Source of the DNA: Dirofilaria immitis | Taxonomy: Eukaryota > Nematoda > Chromadorea > Rhabditida > Onchocercidae | Assembly: GCA_024305405.1 (NCBI GenBank) | Contig: JAKNDB010000092.1 | Location: forward strand, 374,001 to 438,000 | DNA: 64,000 nucleotides | Reading direction: 5' to 3' | In this document: positions 1-15,600 of the stretch, in pieces | Numbering within the stretch: position 1 is the stretch's first letter | How the letters are laid out: each line of letters opens with the position of its first letter | Translations under genes and position numbers: made by a program | Notes under the pieces: generated by a model | What the model was told of the DNA's origin: nothing | The model's database searches: none | The model's input: only the letters and a program-made list of their open reading frames with translations

Positions 1-661
1 TGATTAGATATTAGATCAATAGAAAAATGGCAAATCTTTATTGTTATATTGTTACATTGTTATAAATGTTTATTATTATATGGAGAAATAAATATAATTC
101 TCGTATTATAATTTTATTAATAGATATTGATTGATTAGAATATACAAGTATATTCTTAGCAACCTTTATAATCAATTCTTTATAATGATAAAAAAATTTT
201 TTATTGGCATATATTTTTATCAATATCTGTTGACAAATATTTTTGAAAATTATATTTTTCTTACATTATTTTTTCTTTATATGGAAGAAAAAAATATTTT
301 CATGTTTATGGATTAATTGCAATCTCAATTTCATCCTACTTATCATTTTATGATCACTTAAATTTATTTATCATTTGAATCATATCTGAATTTATTGAAA
401 TAATATGTTGAACAAATAATATGAATTCTTTGCTTCTCATCATTTAATTTAAAATTTCAGAAATATTATATTATTGAACTCATGATAGGAAGGAAAATGA
501 ATTGTAAACGTTAGTCATATTGATACGGCATTAATGATTTCATATTCTACAAACTGTTTATTTCCTGTAATCCTTTTATCAATTTATTTTATTTCATAAA
601 TAATGTCTCCTATTTGATAATAATTTTCATAAACTATTACTGAGATAAGCTTGAAATTAAA
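1..661. other. Upstream flank of the kinesin gene
   Basis: AT-rich sequence before the first kinesin exon. One 61-codon open frame (131-316) is a run of I, F, Y, K and L residues, as expected by chance at this base composition. No exon with family similarity was seen. The sequence just before the kinesin ATG at 662 has no strong trans-splice acceptor, so the transcript start is unknown. Confidence 0.5.
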
Positions 662-3600
662 ATGGAGGAAGAAGGAAAGGTAAAAGTTGCCGTACGTGTT
701 CGTCCTTTTAATAAACGAGGTATGCGATTATTACTTCTTTTATTTTTTAATAAGAAAATATTTTAATAAATTTAAATATTCAAAAATTTTCATATTAGAT
801 TAATTAAGGATTTTTTTAGTAAAAAGCAAAGATAGTTAAAATATACTAACATTTTTCAAAACTAATTTTTATTAATGTTCGATTTAATTTTCCATTTCTT
901 TTTCCATTAATTGTTGTGATAAAAGTAGCAGAAATATCGAAGGAAAAAAATTTATGAAAAAATTTATGGAAAAATTTCAACCTATTTATCATTAAAAGAA
1001 GAATATATTTTTAATAAATTCAAATTCCTTAGATTTTCTTTTTTTTTTTTGATTCAGGGAAAATTTTTATAAAATATATATTATATTCTAATATTTGAAA
1101 TAATATTTTTATATCATTTCTAATATTGAAACAATTATTTTATTTTTTTAAAAGATAAAAGTACAAAATGCAATATATAAGTATAATTCTTGAAAATATG
1201 TTAGTTTAAACAATTGGTAGTAGGATAGAAAATGAAGAAAAAATCAAACTTAATGATCGTTTAAAAATAGTTCTATTTTTCAGATACATTTTTTTGTTTT
1301 GACTTGCTTACATAAATAAGCATTTTATATTTCTCTTCTATTAATCATGCAATATTTATGAATCTTTAAAAATTTAACTTCCATTTTTGGAACGAATGAA
1401 AAATAAGAGTGAAAAGAGGAAAGAAAATTTCATTTTTCTTTCTCAACTTTTCTATTTTATTTGTTTTTTTAAATTAATTTCATTTAACCATTTTATAAAT
1501 TTTATTTTCACTTATAATTTCTTTTTTTCAAGAACGAGATTTGAATACAAAATGTATCGTATCAACAATCGATGATCAAACAATTCTTCGACATCCTATT
1601 GATGAGTAAGTTAAATTAAATATCATTTATTTAATAATTAGTCATCAGGCTAGGAATTAATAATCGGAAGTTAATTCATCCAATAAGTAATAATTTGATT
1701 TCTTTTATGCATTTTTTTGCTATACCTTTTAAAGTACTCTGCATATTTGTAAAAATATATATAAAATTCTCAAAATAAATTTTATTTCATAAAATTTAAT
1801 TTTTGTTGAAAGTATAAGTTTATTCTAGGAAGCAGCCAAAAAGTTTCGCATATGATCATTCCTTCAATTCTTTTGATCCTAATTCAAATGATTTTATCGG
1901 TATGTAATTAAAAATTTTTCATTTCTGTTTTTTGAGATAATTCATATGAAATTAGCTATAGTAATCCAATTAGTGAGTAATTGCTGCTACAGTAAATTAA
2001 CTGTTTTTTTTTTTTTTGGGGGAGGGTTATGAATATTTTTCAGCAAAATCGATAAATTCCTTATCAATAGTTATGGTTAACAGTAGAGGATGATGGGATG
2101 ACTTTTCATATAAATTCAAAGATTATAAGATTTCTCGAATAAATTTGCATCGTACTGAAATTATGTGAAATTAAATGAATTTTTTATTATTTTAAATTTT
2201 CCTAAATTAATTAATTTTTTAGATCAAAATGAAGTATTTGAACGAGTTGGTACTGCTGTACTTGTTAATGCATTTGCAGGATATAATGCTTGCATATTTG
2301 CATATGGACAAACTGGTATCTTTTAATTATTATTTCAATTGATATAAATGTGCTTAATTACTAATTTATTAATTAATTAAATATTTTAATTATAGGTTCA
2401 GGTAAGAGTTATACAATGATGGGTACAGCAGAGAATCCTGGTATCATTCCACGTCTTTGTTGTTCGATTTTTCAAAAATTAACGATTTATCCTCTGATAG
2501 TTTGGCTTTTAAAGTAGAAGTTTCTTATTTGGAAATTTATAATGAAAAAGTACGCGATCTTCTGGATCCTAAAAAGTAAGTGATGTGCAATGATAAAAAA
2601 TATGCGTATATGCTATTAGTATTCAAATTATATAAACTTATCATGAATGATTATAATATGCTAAACCTTATCAATTAGTATAATTATCATATCATTAATG
2701 CTATTATTAAAATTTCGAATATGAATATTCGTTTATTTTCTTAATTTTTAATCAATTTTCATATATTTGTTGAATAATTATGCTAATTGTTTAATTAAAA
2801 ATCACGGAATGATTTTATTCATTCCTTACGAAATCATATTATTTATTAATAAGTGACAACAATCATGAAAATTTTTCGAAATTTTGCATAGAAAATAATT
2901 CTGCTAAAGATTTTTATTTATTGAAGCAGGTTTTATTCTTCTCATATATTAGATATTTTTCTAATATAGAGATTTTTTGATTCTTTCTCATATCTATGAT
3001 ATATTTCATGGTTTATAAAAATATTCCTATTTTTTGTAACACTTATTTATCTATTTATCGTCATATAGATTTGCAATTTGTTATCACCTAAATTTATAGT
3101 GATATATTTTATCCCATTGAAGCTTATTTATTTCGAAAAATTTCTCATAATTTTTGGTTACAAATGGAATTAATCATTTATAAATGCAATTATAGCATTT
3201 TATCAATTATAAAAAGATGGAAATTAATGATAAAATTTCTAGAACAAATAAGAATTTAAAAGTTCGAGAGCATAAAGTTCTCGGTCCAATGGTTGATGGT
3301 TTGTCCGTATTGGCCGTTTCATCTTTTGAAGTTTGTCATTCATCTTTTAATTAATTTATTTAAAATTTTTACAAAATTTGACGCAATAATTTTGTAACAA
3401 AAGATTCTTCCACTTTTAAAAAAATCAATTTATTCAAATTATTCTTTAAGTAATTTGAAAATTTTGACAATTTTTGATAAATGTAGAAAATTTGACATAG
3501 TTTATCTGATACTTAAATTTAATATTATTTGGCCGTAATAATTCAATTTTAATTTTAATCTTTAGCAAATAACATCTTTGATGGAAGAAGGTAATAAATC

Positions 3601-6600
3601 ACGAACAGTTGCTGCTACAAATATGAATACGGAAAGTAGTCGTTCACATGCTGTTTTCAATATTCGTCTCACGCAAGCTCTTACGGATACGGAAAATGGA
3701 GTACGTGTTACATGCATATTTTTATTAATACGATATCTTCCTTTTATCAATGGTATATTGAAATTTCTGAAAAATATTCATTTTTCAGTTTACTGGCGAA
3801 AAAATGAGTAAAATATCATTGGTTGATTTAGCCGGAAGTGAACGAGTTCAAAAGACTGGCGCAGTTGGAAAAAGATTAGAAGAAGGCGGAAATATTAACA
3901 AGTATTTATGAAATATTTTTTTGAGTTTTAAAATAAGTTCTTAACTTATTTATCAAAAATAACTTTTCCTAATTTAGTTTAATGAATATATTCCTAAGAA
4001 GTGTTGTATATCTTTTATGATATTAGCATTAAAATATTAGTCAGCATAAGTAAAAATATTGATAAATGTGATAGAAAACGTAATAAGTGATAACAGAAGC
4101 GTACGCTATGATGAGTCATTTCATCTCTACTTATACAGTTGAATGCAACACTGAAAAAAATTCGTTAAAGATCTTTAACAACGCTTGGAATGGTAATTTC
4201 TGCGCTGGCAGAACGATCACATGCTAACGGAATGTCGAAACCGAAATTTATTCCATATCGAGATTCTGTATTAACATGGTAAGTCAATAAAATCCTCTCT
4301 TTGATTCTCCCTTGATTAATATCTGAAATTACCTCATAATCATTTTCTATTTTTTCCATATCTAAAAGCTTTTTCTCTTTATCATAACGATAGATTTATT
4401 GTACATCTCTTGATGGATAGGAAGGACGGAATTGTAAAAAAGAAATTAAATTGTAAAAATTAAGGAAATGGAATTTTTGAAATAATCGTTATTTTCTAAA
4501 TATTTTTTCAAAAGAAAAAACTTTTTCTGATTGATCATAGTAATTGTTTACAGGTTGTTAAAAGATAGCTTAGGCGGCAATAGTCGAACGGTAATGATTG
4601 CGACGGTATCACCTGCAGCTGACAATTATGAAGAAACCTTATCCACATTAAGGTTAGTGAATTATAAGTTCGAGACGAAAAGTTGCGAATTTTATAGAAA
4701 AATAAAAAATTGATGAATAATAAACTTGACAGAAACACTTCGTGTTTGAATTTTAAAAATTTTGAAATCGATAAGTATAATTATTTATTTTGAAATAATT
4801 TTTTATACTATTAAAGGTATGCTGATAGAGCTACAAAGATCGTAAATCATGCTGTAATAAATGAAGATCCTAATGCTAAAGTTATACGTGAATTACGTGA
4901 AGAAGTGGAAACGCTACGAGCGCAAATATCACAAACTGTCAAGGAACAAAATGTAAGGCTATAATTCATCATTTAGGATGAAAATAAAGTTTGGAGTTCA
5001 AGTGATTTTTTATGAAGTTGAATTAGCCAAATCATAAATGTCTTAGTTTAAAATATAAAATTTAAAGTTTAAGTGATTATAATTTGTTGGTTTAAATTGT
5101 TTATATGAATCTGTCATATAAATAAATATGATTATTAGGAAACAGAAGAATTACGAGAACGATTGGCTGAATCGGAACGTTTAGTAGAGTTAATGAATAA
5201 ATCATGGGATGAACGATTGAAAGATACGGAAGTTGTTTATCGAGTAATTATTGTTTTTGTTAAAATATTTCAAGATTATTTATAAGCCTCTTATAAGAAA
5301 TTTTATTTTAAATATTTTCATATTAATTATTGTCAAAAGATTTCCTAAGATAAGAAAATTTTCGAATTTTGGTTATAAATTTTGTTTAGAAAATAGTAAT
5401 TGGGAAGAGTATGAGAATTTAAATTTACTGATAATAATTTTCAGGAAAGGCAAAAGATTTAGCTGAAATCGGTATCTCGGTAGCTGGCTCTGGTATAAAA
5501 GTTGAAAAAGATCGATTCTATTTGGTTAATTTGAATGCTGATCCATCATTGAACGAGCTTCTTGTTTATTATATAAATGTAATACATTTTACTCTTCACG
5601 GAAGTTCCTTTTTTTTTAAATAGCGCCTGAATTATATCTATGACGAATAATTTGATCGTTTGTTAGATTGATAAAGCCAAATATCTAAATAAAAGACTGA
5701 AGCAACAGGAGAGAAATGATAAATTGTAGAATTTTGCGATTACAGAATTATAGAATAATTTGATGATCTTAAATGAAATGATTTGAAGACATTAAATTTT
5801 GTGATTACAGCACCAGGCCGTAATTGGTAGTGCGGAACAGCAACAAGGTACTAAAGGATCGAATGAAAAAATTGATTTTATCCTTCAAGGACTTGGAGTA
5901 CAACATCGTCATGCTTTGCTGGAAATTGTCGAGGACGATTGCCAACAACGCCTTTTCATCGAACAGCTTGATGATAAAGCCAGGTTTATTATCATCAATA
6001 ATTTAAACTTTTGATATCAAAATTTAAAAAAAAATGAAACAGGTTTCCAAAGTTGTGGAGGATAATTACGATTTTTCATTGAATAAATTTGATGATAAAA
6101 CGAGGCTTTAAATTTACGGTGACAATATGTCACCATAAATTTAAAGCTAGTTTTTGTTAAATTACTAAGCATTTACATCATTTAATAATCATTTTATCAT
6201 TTCAGTTTGATCGTTTCATTTATTGTTATAAAATTATCATTTACTATTGATAAGAGAAAGCAAATTTCTATCATAAGAATTTTATAGGATAGCTTATGAT
6301 AGTATTAATCTGGTATGCGATAATACTTCAATTTCATCAACAGCATATTTATTCAGCGATATGCAATGTCGATAGTTTTTTCTTCTTTTTTTGCTATGAA
6401 TTATTAATTATATTTATTTTTCAGAATATGCGTGAATGGACATTTGATAACAGAACGTACACTTCTCCGTAACGGTTATCGTCTTCTAATAGGCAATAAT
6501 CATTTTTTCCGAGTAAATTGTCCAAAGAAGCCATTGATATCAATGCTTCTATTATGGAAGAATCAAATGCAATGTTATTTGATTATTATGATGCTTAGCA

Positions 6601-9600
6601 AGAGGTGTCTTTTTCGTTTATTTTCATACTAAAAGTTATCATGCAACTTTTCTTTATTAAAATATCATTTAAAAATAATACATTCAAGAAACTTTGGAAT
6701 ATTGCCATTATTTTGGATGATATTTTCACTTCTCTTAGAATAAAAAAATTTTTTTGAATAATTTTTTATAATTTTAAGAGTATAGACTTGATGAGAAATG
6801 ATTTGATTTTTTAATTCAAAAAAATTTTTGTTAAAGCATTATATGAATAATTGATCATATATTTAGGTAAATTCTGGTTTAAATGCAAATCCAATCACAA
6901 CAGCTGTAGATCAATATATGGAACAAATTACGAAGAAGCATGAAGTTTGTTTATTTTTCATTCTGGTTGAATTATCCAATATTTAAAAAGAAAAATTGAA
7001 ATTGAGGAAATTTTAAAAAATTTGAATTTAAGTTTCTTTATCTTTTCATTGACAATTTTCTAGTCCATGTAATTGAAATACTTTCGAGCTATAAGATGCG
7101 ATAATAACAAAATTTACATTGCTACTTGCTGAAAACTAAAACATTCTAAAGATTCATCATGTTCAGAATGGAAGTAAATTAAAGTATTTTAATTCGGGGA
7201 TTATGAAGTTCAGTAAAAAACGAAAATAGATCAAATATTCTAGGAGGAAAAACAAGCTGCGTTAGAGCAACAATATGAAGCATTCGAGAAATATATTCAA
7301 GGACTTACGCAAAGGTAAGTAAGTTATTATAATTCCATCATTCATTATCGACCTATTAGAAGTGATTCCAGTAAGCTTTAAAACAATCGGCTTAATTTGT
7401 ACACCTAATCATATATTAAATTTAATTCAACTACTTCAGCTTTACACCTTCAACTCCGACACCAAATTTCGGATATTTGACACCAATAGGTACACCTTCA
7501 TGCCAATTTCCACCTGTTGGTTTTCCGATCAATCCAAAAGCTAGCATGAGATCAAAATTCTTCAACTGGGCTCAACATAGGTCAATTTTGATTATCATTT
7601 AATGCTCTTATTTTTTTTGAAATATATTTTGTAAATTAAAATAAATTATTTCATTCCCTTTTTAGGGAAGAAATGTTCAAGAAAAATTTGGTACGTTTAA
7701 AAAGTGATATCGTACGAGCTAATGCATTAGCTCGTGAAGCCAATATGATTACCGCCGAATTATCCTCATCTCGATGTACTGTAACCTATGATGTTACATT
7801 ACAAATTCCAGCAGCAAATTTGAGGCCATCAAAATAAAGGTAACATTTTTAAAATTATATAAATAATGAAAAAATATTATTGGAGAAAAAAGATGTAATT
7901 ATTAATGATTGTAGGAAGGAGGATTTGTCTGTGAACCGTTTATCGTTGTAAAACGAGCTGGTATTGATGGTTATCAATTATGGTCAACTGGACAATTAGA
8001 GAATAAATTAATTGATATGCGTGAAATGTATAATGCAAAAATAACAGGATTCGAAAGGTATTACTTAAATTCCTTTAGCAGTGATTTTTGGAATATAGGA
8101 CATTTGAAAAAATAATATTTATGAATAAATTGATAGTGTTATATCGATAGGTAAAATGCTTTACATGTTTTTTTCTTTTTTTCGAATCAATTTGCACAAC
8201 TTAAGATCCGATTATTTTACTTATAATATATTGTTTATCAAATAAAGATACACTTATTTCCAATAATTCATAATTTTTCAAAAATCGTTGCTAAATAATG
8301 AATTAGTTTTTGATTGCTGTTAAGTGTTACAATTGCCCTAGAATCTATCATGAATAAAAAAGTCGGAAAAATAATTTCAATATTGTATTACATTAAAGAT
8401 TATAATATATTGAAAATGACATCAAATAATTGAAAATTAATTTTAGATCAATTGAGCAAAAATTACATTTGAGATGTAATCAGTTCGAATTAAATTTGAA
8501 TTATTTTTTTATTGCATCAATTAATGAATTGTAGGAATGATGCATCTACATCAGAACAATTGATGGAAAATAATCATTTTGCATTGGAAGATGGTTTTAA
8601 TATAAATGAATGTCATAGCCCAGTTGTTGAAAATGTCTTTGATAGTCAGGTAACAAAATTTTTTTTTTGTTATTTCAAATTCTAATTCGAAAAAAAAGAT
8701 TCTTTATTACAAGTGGAATTATTTTCTTATAGTTGTAAAATTTTAGCGTATAACATTCCAATTAATTTAACTTTTATAATTTTGCATTCTTGTCCCAAAA
8801 TATACCTTTTATTTTAAAAATAAATATTTAATTTTTATATAAATAAATAAGATTTCAGGAGCATCATAGTTTAATAGGTGTTGCTAATGTCTTTCTGGAA
8901 GTATTGCTTCATGATATGAGGCTTGACTATCAAGTTCCAATTATTAGTCAACAGGTAAATTTAAATTAATATAAATAGTCAATAAAAAATTATTTGGGAA
9001 AGTCTAAAAATTGATTATTCACAAATCTATTAATTTTGCAAAGTAAATTTAAAAGTAGAGGTAGATCTTTTCTAGGGTGAAGTTAGTGGACGTCTTCATG
9101 TCGAAGTATATCGATTATCTGAAATGGATGATTCTGGTATTGTAAGTAGCTTGGATTCATTGGATTCAAATCGTACTTTAGATCCACAGTCTATCGGTGC
9201 TACTTTCTTGGGGAAAACAATAAAATGCAGGGTATGTATATTTTATAAAATGCCAAGGTCGAATCGAATTTAAACAATTTTCATGAAATTTTGCTTGCAA
9301 TAAATTATAAATAAATTTCAGGTTCGCATTAAAAAGCATTAAACTTGCCGTCATCATTGTCACATTTCGTATTTTGTCAATATTCCTTCTTTAATATTAG
9401 CGAAATTTTGGTTGTTGCTCCAATATTTGATCCGAACGCGGTTCGATCGGATCACGGAAACATTCCTTGCAATTCGAACTTTCAATTTGATCATGAGAAG
9501 GTTTGTGATTTGCACAGTATTACTCTTTTGCAAAAAATTACTTAAACTAAATGATTTATTATTAGTTTGCTTAATGAGAAGCATCGTAACTTGCTTATTT

Positions 9601-12600
9601 ATTAAAAAATTGGGTATAATTTATTTTTCGCCAGGCAACTAAATTATTTTAGTCTTATTCTTGAAAACCAAATTGCAAAGATCACTTAATAATTCTTGTC
9701 TCAAAAAATAAATTAAAATTATCATTAGTTTTAGGATTTTTATGTAGTCGTAACAGAAGAATTTTTGGAATATATTCAAGAGGATGCTCTTTCAATCGAG
9801 ATATGGGGTCATCGAAGTAGTGGCTTTGGCAATGATTTTGTACCATCTACGATTGCAAATGATATTATTGATGTTGAACAAAGTTACAAAAGTTTACAGG
9901 TAATTTGATAAAAGAATGAAAAAGTATATAGATTAATTTTCAATTTATGATAGATGGAATGGAATGATAGAATAAAATCGTCTGGATTACCACCTATCAC
10001 CTATATATTATTTATCATTATTTAGATACTAGTATTAATGATATTCAATACTTGTAATATTCGAATTCAGAAATCATTCCAAATAGAAAATATTCAACAT
10101 GATTAAAGATTATTGCATATTATTTGATAATGCAGCATAGAAACTGCGAAATGTATATTGCAATGCGGAATATATGCCACAAAAATACGATCATTTCATT
10201 TCAAGAATATAAATATTTCATTTCAGGAACGATGGTCCGAAGTGACAAGACGTATTGAACTTCATGTCAATATTAAAGAGATGAATGATAACGGTGAATA
10301 TGTCTCGGTAGAAGTACGTCCTTCAAACGAAGTACTTACTGGTGGTATATATCAATTGAAACAGGTAAATATAAATTAATAATCAATAATGGATTAAGTA
10401 GATCAATAAGCTAGAAAGTAAGTATTGTCTTAATATAATATTAAATTAAAATGTTAAAAATTTTGCAAGTTATAAAATAAAATTTGAATATTTATGATAT
10501 TAACATTGGATATTAATTTGAATATTTCTGATATATTAATATTGGATAAGTATGACAACATTAAGGGACTAATAAGTTTTTTCTTCTTTTTTGAATTTAA
10601 ATGATTTTGAATTTGAATGAGCTCATCGTAGATTACACATGAATTTAGCTGTAATTATCATGGAGATCACTGATAAATTGCAGAATATTATTTCCAGGGT
10701 CAACAGCGACGAATTCATGTGAAAGCATCACCGATACTAGATCATGGTAATTTACCATTAGCATTTGCACAAATTACTTCCGTTTCGATTGGATGTATTT
10801 GTACCAGGTAAGCGTGATTTATCTTTTCTAAAATTCATGCTTTTTATATGAAATCTTGAAAAAAATTTAACTTGATTGAAATTCAGGTAATATCGTCTGA
10901 TTATTTTTGTTATGCTTACCACATAATCTGAGTCAATAGTGTCAATCAGTACTAGTGATATGCAAAATTATTTCCAGAAATTCAGCAATGCAAAAACCTT
11001 TGGATAGTTATCAGGAGGAAGATTTGGAAAGGATCCGTCAACAATGGACTACAGCTTTGGCTAATAGGCAAAATTATTTAGTGAGCCATATCAATGCAGT
11101 GAGTTATTCATGCTTATTTTCATATTTCAATGATTTTAAAGAAATTTCTAAATATTTACCGAAAATTATTTAATTAATTTAGATGGTAAAATCAACTATT
11201 TAATTATTAAATTAATAGTTTATTGATTGATTTGAATTTCAAGATTCTTTTGCATTTTAGCTATCAGCTAAGGGTGATAAGAAAACAGAACCTGAAAAAG
11301 AACGTGAGCAATCATTGATAAATCAATGGGTTGCATTAACCGAAGAGCGAAATGCAATTAGTGTACCGGCTGCTAATAGTGATATACCTGGTTCACCAGC
11401 CGAATGGTAATGTTGAGATTATGTTAGAAACGTTACCATAAAAAATCGAATTGGCATATCTAAAATTAATTTCTTTTAAATTTAAGTTTTCAAATTTAAA
11501 AGTTTGTGGGCAAAAAATAGTTTGAAATCAGAAGGATAATTATGTCTTTCCTTACAGAAAAAATATTTTAATTAAATGATTTTTTCATAGCTAATTTTAT
11601 CTAGTATTTCACTGAATCATTTTGATAATTTGGATTTCAATAAATCCGAAATATAAATTATTAACAACGAAAATTTAATTTTAGGTCACCTCCACTTGGC
11701 ACTGAACGACATATACCTGTGCTATTTCTTGATTTGAACTGTTAGTTTTGTTATTTATAAGTCATTTCTGTTGCAGATTATTGATAGATAATCAATATTA
11801 TATTGATAATGGCTTTGAAATTCAGCTTTTATATGAAATGGGAATTCTTAATTTCACTTATCATATCGCTGAAATTATTTTATCAACATTTTCTGCAATT
11901 GCAGCTGACGATGTTACCGAAGAGATACCTTCTGATGATGGCAGTATTCGAGTAGCTGGCTTACAATCATTTTTATCCAACGAAAATTGTGGTCAAATCA
12001 TTATGCTTCCTATTTTGGAACATGAAGTTAATGAAGTAAGTTCCTAAGATGTATTACAATACTTGGGAAAACTACAGAGCGAAGTTTTGTGACGTGCTAC
12101 AGTATCGGCAGAGATTCCAGAACGAGCTTCAGAGATGTGTTATAGTATCAATAAAGATTCCTGAATAAATATCAAAGATATATTATTGTACCGGTGATGA
12201 TCCCAGGACAATTTTTAGAGATGTATACAATGTAACAAAGATTTCAGAAATATTAGTAACAATTCGTTTTATATAAATTATTTAATCTGTGACGTTTATT
12301 TACAGATATCAGCTACTTGTTCATGGGACAGTTCGATTCATGAAAATCCAGCCTTAAATAAGCCTACTGATGGTTCCGATCATATCTATGCAATTGTTAA
12401 GGTATTTTTTCTCTTTTTATTAGAAGCTGAAACAAAATAAACAATATAAAATAAATAAAAGGAAATTAAATCGAAAAATTATATAAAATTTCAAAGTTTA
12501 TTGGAAAATAAATTTTAGGTAACGGTACGTCTTTCACATCCATGTGAAATAGATATTATTTTACGAAAGCGAATATGTGTACATGTATACAAGAAAACAG

Positions 12601-15600
12601 GTCTTACTGAACGATTAATCAAAAAATTAGTTGGATCAGTAAGTACTTTTTCATGTAAATGTAATGTAATTCACAAATTTTAATTCCTTGAAAAAGAAAG
12701 AGACATGAAGTTGGTCTTAAAATCAATGCAAACTACTCTTTTTTTTGAAGGACTCTCTTATTTTCTTTTTTTTTAATAGAACATTTTTGATCTCCTATCT
12801 ATCATTTACTCTTATCAATTAAATGAAGCATATTCAACGGACGAAAATGAAGGATGGAGATTTATTATAATAATGAAGTTGGGAGATATTCTTTTTAACG
12901 ATATTTCATCTAAAAGTTTTTATTGAACAGTTACTTTTTAAAATGGTTTGCAACATGTCATCATAAAAACTATGAACGAATTATAACTACAAAAGAAAGG
13001 AAGTTTAAAGCTATGAATAAGTTAGTAGAAATTGATATAGCATGTGACACTTACGTAAATATATAAATATGTTCTGCCTGTAGTTTAATCAGAATTAAGA
13101 ACAGATAGTTTGAATCTAATTTTATATGCTTCATAAAGTTTCATGCTGTGAAATCAAGAAAATTGTCTTAAAAATTCGAGTGATGGAAGTGAAAATCATC
13201 AAATCATATTTAATAATAGAGAAGATAGGAATTGTAAGAGTGTTCCAAGAATATATTTGATGATTAGATCAGAAAAAGATATATTCATTGATCCAAATAT
13301 TTGTTTATTCATTTTTAAATCAAATCAAATTTTCAAAATTTCGGCTAACAAAGATTTCATTTCATTCTATTGTTTAATGCTTCCAGAAAATAAAGAGAGA
13401 TATTAAATCAATCTTGAATCAATTTAAATTATAATTTTTATAGGATTCAGTCATTGGAACATCTGTTTATTATGATGTCGTAGCACATATTCCTAAGGTC
13501 TGCTTTTATTAATTTTATTAATTGCCGATAATTGCTGATAAGAAAGACAATTTGGTGATTTCGAGATGCTCGTTGACAAAAAATTTTATGCCTAAATTTA
13601 TAAAATTTTTTTCGTGAAACAAAATTTCTCGCAATCATTAACAGAGTTATTTATGTAACGATTTATATTGTGATTAGTGATATCAGTTGAATCACTGCTT
13701 ATCAGTACTTATTTTTATGCTTTTAATTATTTTTAGTGTAAATTTTTAATTGGTTTATAATTTCTAATTTGTATAAACATAATAATTTGAAGAAATGATA
13801 GATACTTATTTGCAGTCATCACTAGATGTTGAAGATCGAAAATCTCTTGCTCGAATGGCAGCACATCATTATGCGAATAATGATGATGATTTATCGATCA
13901 ATGCTAATGGGTTAATTTTAATAGATGAAGGAGATTATAATAAATGAAATTTAGAAATGATTACTTCATCTTATTTATCTGTTTTACTTAATAGCTAAAA
14001 CCAATAATTAATGAAGTATTGATTTTTGTAAGGTTAATTAGAAATTACGCTAAATACTTCTAATGCAATCAATCATAAATATTCTATTGATAAACGTGAT
14101 ATTGATTGAAAAATTATGGAAGAATTTTTGTCGAGAGTTTTTAGAAATATAAAATATAATACTTTATCATGTTAGCTTTACTTTAGATGCTATTGTTTAA
14201 ATGTTATATTTCAGAGATCATAAGGAGACTTATATTGAAGCATACACGAAAAGTATTCAAGTAGTTGAAAGTATGTTAAAACTTGATAGACTTCGCCAAG
14301 AAGTTGCCATCAATAATATGCTTAGCAGGTTCTTGATCTTTTCTCATATGATTGATTTTATGATCGTTGGAAATGCTAAATTCATAAAATGAAAAAGGAT
14401 AAAGTGATGATTTTATTGATTTTATTACTTATTTGCAGGAAATTTATTTCAAATCTGTTCAGTTTCGAATTTTGGTTGAAAAATTTTCTTTCGTTTATGA
14501 ATGAAAAATAAAAATACAAATGTATTTTAGCATAGTTTTAATAAAATGCTTATAAAAATTTCATATGCAACTTTCTGTTTTTATGAATTCTTAATTTCAG
14601 ACAAGAACGTTTGAATCGAATGAATTATTTCGCTAATGCATTACCTAATTATCGGATGAAAAGAACAGCAAGTTTACCTAATACTGCTGTAAAACTGTGA
14701 ATAATTCTTTTTGTAAAATATAAAAAGCCTGGAATTAGAGTTCAGTTAAAAGATTATTTCATATAAAATATTTTAATTTTTATTTCTTCTATTTTTTAAA
14801 ACAAAAGTATAAATTTTATAACTCTAATTGTCATTCCTATCATTTATTTTCTATAAAGCATAAAAATTAAATGAATTTTGAAATATTCATTTGTCCAATT
14901 TTTTTTCATTCCTGTAACAATAATATTTACTAAATTTGTTTAGGTTTTCTTGCCTTTAGCATAAGATATACTTTTTTGTGTTTTAAATTAAAAAAGAAAT
15001 TAAATAGCAAAATCTCTTATATAATAAATGAATGATTGATCTATTCTTTTTGAAATTTACAGAAATATCATTTTTATACAGTTTTATTGAAATATTTTTT
15101 AATGTAATTTTATCTTATATTAAGAAGTATTTTCTTATAATATTTTATTACTTGTTTTGATTTAATTGTTACATAAGTATATTAATAATTAATTAATCTT
15201 CATTTTAGAAATAATTCAAAATTGTTTAGCCGTTATTGTCAGCGAATGGTAGTACCGCAATTGGCAACGTAATACAACGTAAACAATATCAAGTAACCGA
15301 TACTGGTGCAAAAATGGCTAGAAGTCAGAATTCGACTGATTTATCCATTTCATCATCATCATCATCATCTATGGGTAAGTTATCGCTAAATAATTGAATT
15401 ATACATCGATCATATTATATCCTCTGGATATTTCTCGAGATGGGAATAATAATTAACGCTCCTAGTGGAATGCAATATACGAATGTCGTATCAGTAAATT
15501 ACCGTAGATATCCAATTTATTCTTAAAGTTTCATTCCTCATAATTTTGTAATTCTTCTTTCTTTATGAAGTATTTTTATTATCCGTCCTCCGAATACTTT

